A DNA stretch of 64,000 nucleotides from Tetramitus jugosus (lineage: Eukaryota > Heterolobosea > Eutetramitea > Acrasida > Vahlkampfiidae), in contig OW569385.1 of assembly GCA_937625935.1 (NCBI GenBank), positions 62,001 through 126,000 on the forward strand, written 5' to 3'. This document shows, one piece after another, positions 31,935 to 42,569 of the stretch (the stretch's first letter is position 1; the number at the start of each line of letters is the position of its first letter). The position numbers and the translations under genes are program-made. The notes beneath the pieces were generated by a model. The model saw only the letters and a list, made by a program, of their open reading frames with translations. It was not told the DNA's origin and searched no databases.

Positions 31935-32148
31935 TATATGTCACTGAAATCTTGAATATTTGACAGGCTCGTATTCACCGACGAGAAAAACCTGAGAGCG
32001 TTACTAACAAGGTAGAGGAGACACAAGTGCTATCGAGCTTTGTGACGCTCTACTCCTCTCGTTTCCGAGCGTCGCAAGGACGATCTGGGAAACTAAAAGA
32101 ACCTGGACAGCAACATGATTACCGAAATTGTTTTATTTGTTGATCAAT

Positions 32149-33370
32149 CTAGCAACATGATCCAGTTGGTGGTTTGCAAGATAAGCCTGAATCACAACTG
32201 CTGCCACCAGAAGAAGATGAGGTTGTAACAGTAGGTCCACAAGGGAACACTCCATAATGAACATCACGTGTGCCAATAACATCAAAATACTTTGACAACC
32301 AAGTTTCACTCAACATGGACGCAGTGTTGCCACAAACAAGGAATGGTTTTCCAGTTTCCAACTTGTGATGATCATCCAACTCGTAACTGTGTTTATGACC
32401 TTCAATAGTTCCCTTATAGATGGCATATTGTCCATAATCTTCGCACTGAGGTTCCAAGTTTTTCAACTTGAACAAACGATATGTAATGGAATAGAATTTG
32501 GCTTCTCCTACAATATCTTTCAACTCTGGATCAGTAATCTTGATTTCAGATGTTGAAGCAACTCTTGGATCAAAGAATCCAGTCTCTCTGCACAATCTTT
32601 CGAAATCACCAATGTACAATGCACCAGCAATGCATTCACCCAACAAGACTTCATGAGAACGAACCTTCTCTGATAATCTACGATCACAGTACACGTCAGA
32701 AAAGTAGAATTCACCACCTTCTTTCAACACTTGATACACGCTATCAAGAACACGTTGCTTGTTAGGTGACAAGTTGACAACACAGTTCGAAATGACCAAA
32801 TCCATAGAATTTGGTTCAATGCCTGCCTTTTCCAAAAATTCGATATAGCCCTGAACAAATCTCATATTGGCCTTTGGGTACTGGCACACTTTCATGAAAT
32901 TTTCAATGTGTTCACGAGACACTTGCAATTGTTCGTCAGTCATATCAATACCAGTTACTGAGCCATTAGGTCCGACCTGTGTTATTGAAATAAAAAATCA
33001 GCATTTTAGAGTAAAATTAATCATAACATATGAACAACTACAACAACGAGTGAAAAAAAAACAAACATACCAACTGAGCTGCCACATAACAGTCTCTTCC
33101 TGATCCAGAACCGAGATCCAGGACATGAAGTCCCTCAATACCCAATGGAATCGGGTTTCCACAACCATAGAATTTGGAGTTAATTTCCTCAGGTACTTTA
33201 CGAATCAATTGTTGAATCAATGGATGAGGACGACTAGCAGCTGTACAGGCACTTGTTTTCAAGTCTTTTGTAGATTGAAGAACAGCTCCATAGTACTGTT
33301 GAACTGAAGAGTACACAGTGTCAAAATCAGAGTAATTTCCTTTGGTGTCACCACCGGCAATGATTGACAT
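32149..33370 (-). CDS. AS3MT: Arsenite methyltransferase A, two exons
   Basis: Exons 33071-33370 and 32149-32976 join in phase 0 (94-nt intron beginning GTATGT) to 375 residues. The enzyme uses SAM to methylate As(III). SAM motif I is DLGSGSGRDCY (about 85-95), followed by GIDMT. Arsenic-binding Cys equivalents of the animal enzyme are C42 (KTSAC), C70 (FYGCG) and C165 (SNCVVNL). The fourth, normally in a GDCRF-type block, is Ala259 (VGEAKFYS). The C terminus is Ser/Gly-rich with Cys pairs (SCDSGLSCKP ... GSCC), a plausible metal-binding tail. It is head-to-head with paralogue B across 197 bp. Confidence 0.94.
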
Positions 33371-33567
33371 GATTGTATTTTGTTGTTCGAGATCAAATTT
33401 GTTTTACTACTTTTTTTTTTGTTAAGTGGACAGGCCTGAAACTTTAAAACGTGATCTGCGGGAAACGTGCGGAACTCAATCCCGCAACGTGTTCCGCCTT
33501 GATCAGATAATAGAAAAATTATAATTGGGGTGAAACAAACAAAAAACTACTACTTTGGCAAAGAAAT
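33371..33567. promoter_or_regulatory. Shared promoter of two arsenite methyltransferase genes
   Basis: Only 197 bp separate the two divergent start codons, so both genes probably share regulatory DNA. It holds a T-tract next to gene A, a GC-richer centre with GCGGGAAA (33458-33465) and TTCCGCC, and an AT-rich block beside gene B. Confidence 0.6.
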
Positions 33568-34708
33568 ATGTCTGTTGTTCAGAAAAATCTGGGTGATTTG
33601 AACATCACAGAAGAAGAAATCAGAGTGTACGAATCGGTCAAAAATTTCTACAGTAAATTGGAGTCTGGCGGCGATTTGAAGACGAGTGCATGCTCTGCTA
33701 CGAGCAAACCACATCCCATTATTTGCCGTATCATTAGTCAAATTCCGGATGAAATCAGTACAAAGGTACCTATACACAACAAAACTATTGTTTCTCATTT
33801 GACAGTTAAAAAAACTTAAAAACAATTTTAAAAAGTTTTATGGATGTGGCAACCCAGTGCCTCTAGGTATCGAGGGATTAAGTGTTCTCGATTTGGGTAG
33901 TGGTGCTGGTCGTGATTGTTACATTGCTGCCAAGTTGGTTGGTCCCAATGGACATGTAACTGGAATTGATATGACCCCTGAGTTGCTGGATATCGCAAGA
34001 ACACAGTCTGAGGCATATACGACATCGGTCTTGAATTATCCACATTCTAATTTATCGTTCATTCAAGGGTATATTGAACATGTGATTGATGCTGGTGTCA
34101 AACCAAATTCAATTGATTTGGCCATTTCCAACTGTGTGATCACTCTGTCGCCAAACAAGAAGAAAATCTTATCAGGTGTTTATCAGGTGTTGAAGCAAGG
34201 AGGTGAATTCTACTTTTCCGATATGGTTTGTGATCGGAGAGTGCCACAACATTTGAAGGGTAATGAAATGTTACACGGAGAAGGAATTGCTGGTGCATTA
34301 TATATTGGAGATTATATCAAACTTTGCAAGCAAGTTGGTTTTAGAGATCCAAGAATTTTGTCATCAAGACCCTTGACCATCAATCGTGAGATTCAAGATA
34401 TGGTAGGCGAAGCCAAGTTCTATTCAGTCACTTTCCGTTTGTTTAAAGTTTCTGAAATAGAAGATGCACCTGAAGATTATGGACAAATGGCCATTTATCA
34501 AGGAACAATTGAAGGTCATGCACACAGCTATGTGCTTGATAGCTCTCACAAGTTTGAAACTGGAAAACCAGTTCTTGTGAGTGGCAACACTGCATCCATG
34601 TTGATCGAAACTTGGTTGTCAAAGTATTTCAAAGTGATTGGATCCCGTGATGTGCACTATGGATCGTTTTTGTTGGACCGTGCCTTGTGTGTATCTTCTT
34701 TCAAGTAG
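33568..34708 (+). CDS. AS3MT: Arsenite methyltransferase B, two exons
   Basis: Exons 33568-33765 and 33836-34708 join in phase 0 (70-nt intron beginning GTACCT) to 356 residues. The intron position differs from paralogue A: before FYGCG here, after DCYVAAQL there. SAM motif DLGSGAGRDCY and GIDMT are intact, and the Cys residues in KTSAC, FYGCG and SNCVITL are kept. The fourth arsenic Cys is again Ala (VGEAKFYSVTFRLFK). Unlike A, it lacks the Cys-rich tail and ends DRALCVSSFK, so the two enzymes may differ in product or metal handling. Confidence 0.94.
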
Positions 34709-34883
34709 ATCAAAACTAGTCACTTGTCCTGCTACAGGTCAAATGAACAACCAACAAATGTTCTTCATAAACAATAAATAGAGGAGTTTAAACTATGAAA
34801 TCTTGATCGTCACGTACATCTATTCACCCCAGCAGTTGTTTCAATTCGGCATCAAACTGTCGATTGGTTTGATGGTAATTGAG

Positions 34884-36893
34884 TTAGACTTGCAGAGATG
34901 AACAGGATTTGCCGTTTTTGGCATTCTTGCCACACACTCCATCGAAAATGGAAACGAACCTCTTGATAATTTCTATTGAATCGTCCAAATCATCGTCGTT
35001 CAAAACGAGTTCAATCAAGTTCATATACTTGTAGATGGCACTTAGTCTTGAGAAGCGATTGGATCGAGCCTCTGAATCCAGAACTTGCTGTGTTTCACTT
35101 CTATTCTGCATTATATTGGAAACGTAAAACCTGCAATTTACCAAGAAGAGTTTCACTTGTTGCTTGTTATCTCTTCCTTCACCAATAAGATAAAATGCCA
35201 ATGTGATTAAAGCGCAGGCCAAATTACCGTCTCTATCCTTGTCGGAGTGATTGAATGGGCATCCAAACATTTGTTGTGTTAATAGTTGTAAGCAATAATT
35301 GTATAGTTGACGAGCAATATCACTGTGTCCCAATCGTTGCAAACAGCACGTTTGTATTGCAAGAAACAATAATGTATTACTCTTTTTTCCTCGATTCTCA
35401 ATCATTTGGTCAACGTGTTGAAACGATGTAAGCTCTGTTGCAACCTCCAAACTCTCACTAGTGCCCATCAATGGGACGCCCATGCAAAACACATTAAAAT
35501 ACGCTTTCATGACACTGTCCATATTGGACCGATTTGTCATCAATTCTGTCAAATTATTAATTCGACGATCGAATGGGAAATAGATTGGAGCAGACAACAT
35601 ATCATCATCCATCAAGATAGCATCTGAATTGAATTCTGGGGAACGTGACGATTTCACTTTTCTATCAGAGTGGTGAGAAGCAAATGATGATATGATCTCA
35701 TCTATCATTCTTTTTTTAACAATTTTACCACTACCACTACTGCTACTACTGTCATTCTTAATCTCATCATCATCATCATTACTTTTGTTATCACTGTTTG
35801 AAACCCTAGTGGAAGCTGATATTGAATCATCACGACCTCTCAACACTAGACAATTATTATCATTCTCATCATTTAAATTCAGATTCATTGGTATCGTCAT
35901 ATGTCCACTTCTATTGTCGTATTGAAATTGTCTGGCAAGTTGCTGATTATGTTGAGTCAATTGATACTGTTCTAATAATTGTTGTTGCATATTTTCAATT
36001 CTTTCAAGAGTAGATGCAATATCCATCAAAGAATTCGTCTTCTTATTTGTTGGCTCCACCAGTACCGATTGTTGTTGTTGCTGCATCGTCATATTGCTTG
36101 ATGCATGTATATCAATTGTCAGAGGTGTATCACCCATAGGAGGAGGAAGAGGTGATAACAAGGGTGACAAGGATGAGGATGAGGCCGAGGATGAATATGG
36201 ATGAAACAACAACAATGGTGATTTAGATTCTTCTGTTGTGAAAGAAGGTTGAGAAATGGATGGTGATAGTGATGATGGTGGATGATGCAGCAAGTCATAA
36301 TCATCAAAATTGACCAATAATGAATCCTGCTGCTGCTGTTGTTGTTGTTGCTGCTGCTCCAACATTAACATTTCACCACCAACAACAATAGACAAATTGT
36401 CGTTCATTTCCGATATGGAATATTGAGGAGAAGCTGGTGGTGAAAGTTCGAGATGAATCAAATCTTGTTCTTGCAGTGGTTGTTGGTTATATTGCGTATT
36501 GTTGGTTGTCAATGTGGTGCTAGGAAGGTAAGGATGATAATGTTGGTGGTGAGTCAAATCATTTTCATCATCATTATCATTCAAGATCTTGAGATCTGCT
36601 GTACCTGTGTTTCTTGCGACTCTGGCGATCGTACGATAGATACACACTTTACCAGTTTTTTCACAGTAGGAACAACCACTGAGAAGTTTATCACATTTTC
36701 GGTGACCTGTTGGGGTGTCAGAGTGAGTGAGAAGAACAGTATATACAACCAATTTTGTTGTGTGAAGTAGAAAATGGACGGACGCGCACGCCCACAAAAA
36801 AAAATAGCACTTACCTCTTTTACAATTCACGCAGGATGTCTTGCTGTATTCGGTTGGAGACTTATCGTTGGTTCTCGATTTCTTCTCTTTCAT
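34884..36893 (-). CDS. Zn2Cys6 (fungal-type zinc cluster) transcription factor
   Basis: Exons 36815-36893 and 34884-36706 (108-nt GTAAGT intron, phase 1) join to 633 residues. Splicing creates the zinc cluster: C21, C24, C31, C38, C41 and C48 with spacing C-x2-C-x6-C-x6-C-x2-C-x6-C and basic residues (KRGHRKCDK) between. This is the binuclear cluster typical of Gal4-type factors. The centre is poly-Gln/Ser/Asp low complexity. The C terminus (about 400-620) is helical (TELMTNRSNMDSVMKAYFNVF, LLFLAIQTCCLQRLGHSDIARQLY) and may be a regulatory domain like the fungal middle homology region. The target is unknown. Confidence 0.88.
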   Translation of the reverse strand: MKEKKSRTNDKSPTEYSKTSCVNCKRGKCYFFLWACASVHFLLHTTKLVVYTVLLTHSDTPTGHRKCDKLLSGCSYCEKTGKVCIYRTIARVARNTGTADLKILNDNDDENDLTHHQHYHPYLPSTTLTTNNTQYNQQPLQEQDLIHLELSPPASPQYSISEMNDNLSIVVGGEMLMLEQQQQQQQQQQDSLLVNFDDYDLLHHPPSSLSPSISQPSFTTEESKSPLLLFHPYSSSASSSSLSPLLSPLPPPMGDTPLTIDIHASSNMTMQQQQQSVLVEPTNKKTNSLMDIASTLERIENMQQQLLEQYQLTQHNQQLARQFQYDNRSGHMTIPMNLNLNDENDNNCLVLRGRDDSISASTRVSNSDNKSNDDDDEIKNDSSSSSGSGKIVKKRMIDEIISSFASHHSDRKVKSSRSPEFNSDAILMDDDMLSAPIYFPFDRRINNLTELMTNRSNMDSVMKAYFNVFCMGVPLMGTSESLEVATELTSFQHVDQMIENRGKKSNTLLFLAIQTCCLQRLGHSDIARQLYNYCLQLLTQQMFGCPFNHSDKDRDGNLACALITLAFYLIGEGRDNKQQVKLFLVNCRFYVSNIMQNRSETQQVLDSEARSNRFSRLSAIYKYMNLIELVLNDDDLDDSIEIIKRFVSIFDGVCGKNAKNGKSCSSLQV

Positions 36894-37495
36894 TTGGAGT
36901 TTTTCTGCTTGCTGGCGGAATAAAACGTCTGCTCATGTGGACATTTTTTTGAACTGGAGCTAAATTGAGATTTAACAACATAATGGGCACAGAAACAAAC
37001 GTGCCATCGAAGATGTCACCAATGAACTGGTAGCGAAAGGGGTCAAAGGATCAGTGGCCGATAAGAAAGCAAGAACTATGGATTGGGTTTGTAACGGATG
37101 CCTCATGACTCTCCTTCACCTCTTCACCTAGTTTGGAGGACAGAAGTCACTGACATTTCGGGCCAATCGTTTCATTGCTTGATCTTTTCGGAGTTATTCA
37201 GTTCCTTTTCCTTTTTATCTTTGGGTCAAGAATCTCCTAAAGTTGTTTCGCAAATTGATTGATCAACAACCAGGTGTAGATTGCCAGATTCCAAAACAAA
37301 AATTCGAATGGGCAGTAGAAGAAGGAATTTTGAAAACGAATGGAAGAGCCAACACACTTCAATCTTGTTTTTCACAGACCTGCTACAACATCTTTTGTTT
37401 GATCCTCCTCAACAACAATAAAACTTGACAACCAACACAACAACCGAACAATTAGTCAATCAACAACAGAACAACAGGTTCATCTGGATATAGTT
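36894..37495. other. Divergent intergenic region
   Basis: This 0.6-kb region lies between the zinc-cluster gene and the C2 gene. Only short non-ATG frames occur. The right end is CAACA-rich, like other 5' UTRs in this window. Confidence 0.5.
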
Positions 37496-38293
37496 ATGGG
37501 AACACTTCGCGTCAAACTCATTTGTGGAACACATCTCGTCGCAAAAGACATGATCGGAACCAGTGATCCATTCTGTGAACTTCGTGTCGGTGGTCAACTT
37601 GCCCGCTCCCGCAAAATTTACAAATCAAAGAATCCGCAATGGAACGAAACATTTACATTCCATATCCAAGGTAATCCCATGACCGAATCACTTCTCATCT
37701 CCGTGTTTGACTACGATATTTTTACGCGACCTGAACCAATGGGCTATTGCCTCATTCCACTCAATTGCCTCGTGCGTGGTCAACCCAACTTTTCTGTTCA
37801 AAATCTATTGAACGTGTCACACGGCACGATATCGATCGAATTGACAGCATTGGATTTTGGTATTGAACCACCTTCTCATTACTACTATGGATACAATGCA
37901 CCCTGCGCCGGTCAACCAACCACAGCACCTGCACCACTGTCATCCTATCCCACAAAAATTACACCTTACCACGAACGATCCTCGCACTATCATCCATGTT
38001 TGTTGCCAGACATGGGTATGGCGTATCAAGCGTACCCTGGAACACCATCGTCCTGCTATTCGACCTCCAGGCGGTCCAACTATTTTCAACAACAGGACCA
38101 ACACCAACAACCACAATACTCGGCTTCTACACCATACCCTACTTCAACAACAACGGGTATGGGAGGTGTTGGTGGTGGTGGATACGACACCCCTTCTACT
38201 CTCTCTCCTTCCTCTCCCTATGGCTCAACAAATTCCAGGAACCCACCTTACCCAATTGACCTCAATCCTGGCATGTACCCGCCACTGAAATAA
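37496..38293 (+). CDS. C2-domain protein with Pro/Tyr/Gln-rich tail
   Basis: This is a 265-residue protein. Residues 1-120 are one C2 domain: LRVKLICGTHLVAKDMIGTSDPFCEL, then KNPQWNETFTF and ISVFDYDIFTRPEPMGY. Acidic loop residues (D18, D24, DYD near 70) suggest Ca2+ and phospholipid binding, although the last loop has Glu where many C2 domains have Asp. Residues 121-265 are Pro/Ser/Tyr/Gln-rich and probably disordered. The layout resembles small plant and protist C2 proteins that go to membranes on Ca2+ rise. Start ATG at 37496. Confidence 0.85.
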   Translation: MGTLRVKLICGTHLVAKDMIGTSDPFCELRVGGQLARSRKIYKSKNPQWNETFTFHIQGNPMTESLLISVFDYDIFTRPEPMGYCLIPLNCLVRGQPNFSVQNLLNVSHGTISIELTALDFGIEPPSHYYYGYNAPCAGQPTTAPAPLSSYPTKITPYHERSSHYHPCLLPDMGMAYQAYPGTPSSCYSTSRRSNYFQQQDQHQQPQYSASTPYPTSTTTGMGGVGGGGYDTPSTLSPSSPYGSTNSRNPPYPIDLNPGMYPPLK

Positions 38294-38455
38294 CAATACA
38301 AGATACCCCTAGAGCCAACACAACAACAACAAAAAAAAATGGCCAGAATACCATTTTAACAGGGTGATGCTCTCACTTAGCGTTCATCACTCTTCGTCGT
38401 CAACAATTTTCACACGAAAATCCTCAAAAATAAAAACAAACAAACATTGCATGAA

Positions 38456-40032
38456 ATGGTGTCAAAAACAACAAAAGCAACAACAAAAACAACTAACCAC
38501 AAAGAAAGAAAAACCGTCGCCAAATCGTCAAAAAGTCAATCCTCTCGACGAAAACAACCCCGAACGATCGAAGCAAAACTAAGGTGTCACTACCTGGGAA
38601 ACCACAATTATGTTCACAATGTCAAATACGGTTGGTCACACATGAGAGAAGCATACCTTCCATTGCGCAAGTTTCTCCATGGCGGAATTATTCACATGGC
38701 ACCGAAAGATTATTGGGTGTTGAAAATGCGCGCGCAAAAATTAATTTACAGCTCTCATCGAAAAGATTGGTGGGATCGCGTGCGCAGATCTTTGCAGCCA
38801 GGAATCAACATTTGCTCAAAATGTTATCAAGGGTTGATACAAGAGCTATCTGAGAGCTCTCAACCAGAACAAGAACAACAAGAATCAACAGAGCACGTGG
38901 CTGTTGAAAATCAAAGCTCTTGTTCGTCGAAAACAACAGAAGCCAAAGAAAACAAAGAAAATACAACAACAAACAATAACAATGACCATACGATAAGTAA
39001 TCAGCAACAACAGGAACATCCTAATAGCAAAGCTAAAGATGCAGTGGTTGTTCAAGGATTAGATGTTGTTGCTCATGTTGAATCTGCCAAATTGGACATT
39101 ACAATCAATGATCTCCAGAGAACGAAACAAGGTGAAATGTTGAATGATAATTTGGTTGATCTAGGAATCACGTATGTCATCTTTTTGTATGATTGTGTTT
39201 TTTGTAATTTTTTGTAATTTGTTTTTTGTCATCCATCGTTGTATCAAAAGCTAACGCGATTTTTTTCTCATATGCGCTGCACAGAATGATCAACGACAAG
39301 TTCTCAGAGCAAAAATCAAAGTTTTTCATCTTCAATTCCCAATTCTTCCCCATATTAAACAAGGACTTTGATCGATGTGTGAAACGTGTCAACAAGACTG
39401 TTCAAGTGATGAGTCACGAGATGGTGTGCATACCTATTTGCATCGATTATCACTGGGTGGTCATCATGATCCAAAACATGAATCATCTCATGTCAACCGA
39501 AATTCCGACTCGTATGTTGTATTGTAATTCATTCACTTTTTCGCTTCGTCAGAATCCACTCATGGGAGAGAATGAGAGTGGAGAGGACGATAATGAAGGG
39601 ATCGATTTGATGTTGTTAGTTCTAAATTATATCGTTGAGCGGTACAATTTTGAGAAGGGCACTAGTGTGACGGTGGATGGTCTCAATGAAGACATGCTTC
39701 ACATTCACTCTATGCAGTTGCCTCAACAAACCAATGAGTTTGACTGTGGTCTCTACTGTCTTCAGAATATTGAAGAGCTGTTAAGTCAGCACTTTACAAA
39801 CAAGGAACAGATGATCCAGTTGGATCAACAAGGACTGTACAATCGAAAAGCGATTGAAGCAAGGAGAGTTGAGATAAGAAACCACATTCTTCACCTCTGT
39901 CAACAGCAGAATCGAATGAGTCAAGAGCTCATCCAACATTTTACACTTGCTCTTCAAACTCCGAGATCAAACACCAATGTGGCTCAATCAACCGATGGTC
40001 GTAGTCAACAACAACCATTCCAAAAAGAATAG
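38456..40032 (+). CDS. Ulp1/SENP-family (C48) cysteine protease, two exons
   Basis: Exons 38456-39171 and 39285-40032 (113-nt GTATGT intron, phase 2) join to 487 residues. The frame opens at a TTG upstream; I use the first ATG. The protease domain (about 210-430) has GEMLNDNLVDLGITMINDK, FFIFNSQFFPIL, catalytic His H295 (DYHWVV), and LPQQTNEFDCGLYCLQ with oxyanion Gln Q387 and nucleophile C393. The expected catalytic Asp after the His is Asn (N320, YCNSF). The N-terminal region has a basic leader and a segment YGWSHMREAYLPLR...NICSKC that I do not recognise. Substrates are probably SUMO or another ubiquitin-like protein. Confidence 0.88.
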
Positions 40033-40292
40033 ACGAAAGAAAAAGAAGGCTCCCTCCTCAGAAAAAAGGAAGTCATCCAAGAGATGAGAAAGCGCGGAAT
40101 GATTACAATAAAAATTTTTGGTTTTCTGCAGCAGAATCTGTTCCTTGACACTCATACCCCGGTAGGTTCGAACATTGTCAAACTAGATTCAACCCCCAGA
40201 TTCGAAGGACACCAAAACCATCAAAAAACACAACACACTCAACCATCAACAAACAAACATCACTACCCTGATAAAAACTTTCAACCTGCAAC

Positions 40293-41894
40293 ATGAATCA
40301 ACAACAACTCCAAAACGATATCATCAGACAAGTCCATCCTTTTGTACATCTGGACCTGCCTCAAGTCATCGCCAAGTTCCCTCACATTGACCAACGCCTC
40401 ATTACCACTGCTTACAACCAAGCTCGTTCCATGCCACCTCCACACCAACAACAACAACAACAACAACAGTTGTTGAATCAACCAAAACCCCAATTGTACC
40501 ATCATCACCAACAACAACAACAACTACTTCAACAACAACAACCTCACCCACACCATCAACAACATCAACAACATCAACAACCACAACAGCTTCAACAACA
40601 AGCTTATCCACCACATTTCATGACAAACTCATTCAACCAAACCACTCAACAGCCACAACAACATGCATTCTACGGTCAACAACCACAACAAATGCAACAG
40701 CAACAGCAACCACAACAACAACAACAATTCCCGCCACAACAATTGAGTCAGTCGGGATATTTCATGGGAAATTACAGCGGAGGAGTTTTGAACAACAATA
40801 GAAGTTCAACCCCTGCTTCCAACAATCCGTCACCATCACCTGCTTTTGGTGTAGCTTCCATTAGCAACAACAACAACAACAACATTGCTCCTGTGAACCA
40901 TGTTCCTTCTACACCACCACTATCAACAACAACAAGTGTTGGACATGTAGCTCCTCAGTTGCCAATGGGTAGTTTCAATTCCAACAACAACACCACCAAC
41001 ATTCAAGGTCCATCTTACTTGATGAATAGCTCTAGCTCACCTTCGATTAGCAATGGCTATGATCTTCTACCAAAGTCACTACAACCACCCACCCCAGTTG
41101 ATACCATCAACAAGAATGGTGTCGCTCAACTACGTAGTGCAAGTGACGATGACAGCAGCAGTGATGAAGAAGAGAATCACAAGGGCAACAAGAATAACGG
41201 AAGAAGATATCAGAAGAGTTCTGCTCCGGGCAAAGTGAATCTCAAGGTATTCCTTCCACATGAGGAAATTAGAAGATTGAGAGTTGATGAAGCTCAATTG
41301 AATGACTTTAACCAGTTCTTGAGCACATGTTGTTCATTTGACAAGAATTTGAACGAAATTGTCAAGAGTGAAGCTCAGAATGCCATCAACAAGCTAAAGC
41401 TTTTCTATAGAGATGAAGAATCTGACTGGGTTCGTGTCACCAGCGCACAAGAATGGTCAGAAGCTTTACAATTCCATTTGGAATCTGTCTTGCGTCCAAG
41501 ACGCCGCCGTTTCTCTACGGTGAGTGTTCTCGCTGTCAGAGTAGTTTCTCCGGCTGTAGTTGCCGCTGCGACAACCCCCACTCCTGAAGTGCTTGCTCCG
41601 GCAGAAAAATTTTCCCAATATGATCAGCATCAGTCATCAGCAGCGACTGCTTCCAACGATATTGCCAGTAGCTTTGGTTCATTGGCAAAGAACGAATTCA
41701 CTCCAATAGGTGAGTTTGAGCAATCTCATCCTTATGGATCTTTTGCAAACAGCCCATCATATGACGACGTCAAATTTGACGATGCTATGAGACGTCTGAG
41801 TGTAATGGGATTTAAACCTGAATTAACTCTGCCTCTCTTGAGAAAGCATGGAGGAGAAATTGAACCAGTCGTTCAGGAACTGTGCAACCAATAA
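40293..41894 (+). CDS. PolyQ PB1-UBA protein, p62/NBR1-like layout
   Basis: This is a 533-residue protein. After a short helical start it has a long Gln/Pro/His tract (about 50-150) and a Ser/Asn-rich linker. Residues about 313-397 are a PB1 domain: GKVNLKVF with basic entry, then the acidic OPCA block LFYRDEESDWVRVTSAQEWSEAL. Residues about 492-533 are a UBA domain (AMRRLSVMGFKPELTLPLLRKHGGEIEPVV). PB1 polymerises or pairs and UBA binds ubiquitin, the core layout of p62/NBR1 autophagy receptors. The ZZ finger and an obvious LIR are not seen, so the receptor role is inference. Confidence 0.85.
   Translation: MNQQQLQNDIIRQVHPFVHLDLPQVIAKFPHIDQRLITTAYNQARSMPPPHQQQQQQQQLLNQPKPQLYHHHQQQQQLLQQQQPHPHHQQHQQHQQPQQLQQQAYPPHFMTNSFNQTTQQPQQHAFYGQQPQQMQQQQQPQQQQQFPPQQLSQSGYFMGNYSGGVLNNNRSSTPASNNPSPSPAFGVASISNNNNNNIAPVNHVPSTPPLSTTTSVGHVAPQLPMGSFNSNNNTTNIQGPSYLMNSSSSPSISNGYDLLPKSLQPPTPVDTINKNGVAQLRSASDDDSSSDEEENHKGNKNNGRRYQKSSAPGKVNLKVFLPHEEIRRLRVDEAQLNDFNQFLSTCCSFDKNLNEIVKSEAQNAINKLKLFYRDEESDWVRVTSAQEWSEALQFHLESVLRPRRRRFSTVSVLAVRVVSPAVVAAATTPTPEVLAPAEKFSQYDQHQSSAATASNDIASSFGSLAKNEFTPIGEFEQSHPYGSFANSPSYDDVKFDDAMRRLSVMGFKPELTLPLLRKHGGEIEPVVQELCNQ
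40438..40740 (+). repeat. CAA/CAG triplet-rich tract
   Basis: Imperfect CAA-rich repeats inside the PB1-UBA gene encode Gln runs interrupted by Pro and His. Confidence 0.85.
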
Positions 41895-41996
41895 TAACAT
41901 AAATATCATTCACTTCTATCAGAGGACATCAACTTTTATTTACAGTGCGTTTTACAAGCTTTATGGTTGATTGTTGTATGTGGTGGTGAAAGATTT

Positions 41997-42569
41997 CTAT
42001 TTTCGCTTCCATTGAATGTCCATCTCACAGCCAGACTCTTTGAACATGGCGTGCAGTGGTGATTGGGACTCAACTCTCTTCTGTAGTTTCTCCAGTTGAT
42101 CCTGTGAAACTTCACCTTCCACTTCACACACGGCTTCCACTCTTTGAAACGGTAGTTTTCCAGTGCCATTCTTGTATCCTCTTTCGTCAATGAAACCTGT
42201 GGCATTCTTGAATCTCATTGCCCCAATCTTCATTCCTCTCAGTTCTGGATCCTCTTTCAAGAGCAATCGAGTCTCAGCAATCTCACACGCAAACAGAGCT
42301 CCAAGTGAAGCTTGAAGTGGAGTCAATCCTGCGTCAGAACCACCCACTTGCTTCGGTTCATCAAAAACAATCTTGTGCGATTCAGATGGATTGGAAACCA
42401 CACATTTTGCTGTTCCTTCACTTTCTACATTGACCATAAAAGGCATCATGTGTCTGTGTCCTTTGTGAGGAGCTAGATTGACAGAAAAAGCTCCTTGATG
42501 GAAGTAGCTAGCTTTCTGATCAAACAACCCAACCTTGTTGTATTTACTTACTATTCTTCTGAAAATCAT
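41997..42569 (-). CDS. OsmC-family thiol peroxidase, probably mitochondrial
   Basis: This is a 190-residue OsmC/Ohr-like protein. The family detoxifies organic hydroperoxides with two cysteines; here C95 (LGALFACEIAETRL) and C181 (SGCEMDIQW) fit those positions. GGSDAGLTPLQ is the usual segment before the first Cys helix, and ESQSPLHAMFKES lies before the second. The start MIFRRIVSKYNKVGLF is basic and acid-free, suggesting mitochondrial import. Start ATG at 42569. Confidence 0.9.
   Translation of the reverse strand: MIFRRIVSKYNKVGLFDQKASYFHQGAFSVNLAPHKGHRHMMPFMVNVESEGTAKCVVSNPSESHKIVFDEPKQVGGSDAGLTPLQASLGALFACEIAETRLLLKEDPELRGMKIGAMRFKNATGFIDERGYKNGTGKLPFQRVEAVCEVEGEVSQDQLEKLQKRVESQSPLHAMFKESGCEMDIQWKRK

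Noticed and set aside
40140-40200. Possible tRNA (GGTTCGAAC motif)
   Set aside because: There are no pairing acceptor or anticodon arms around the motif.
40438-40740. CRISPR-like regular repeats
   Set aside because: They are CAA/CAG codon runs for Gln inside a coding region, not repeat-spacer units.
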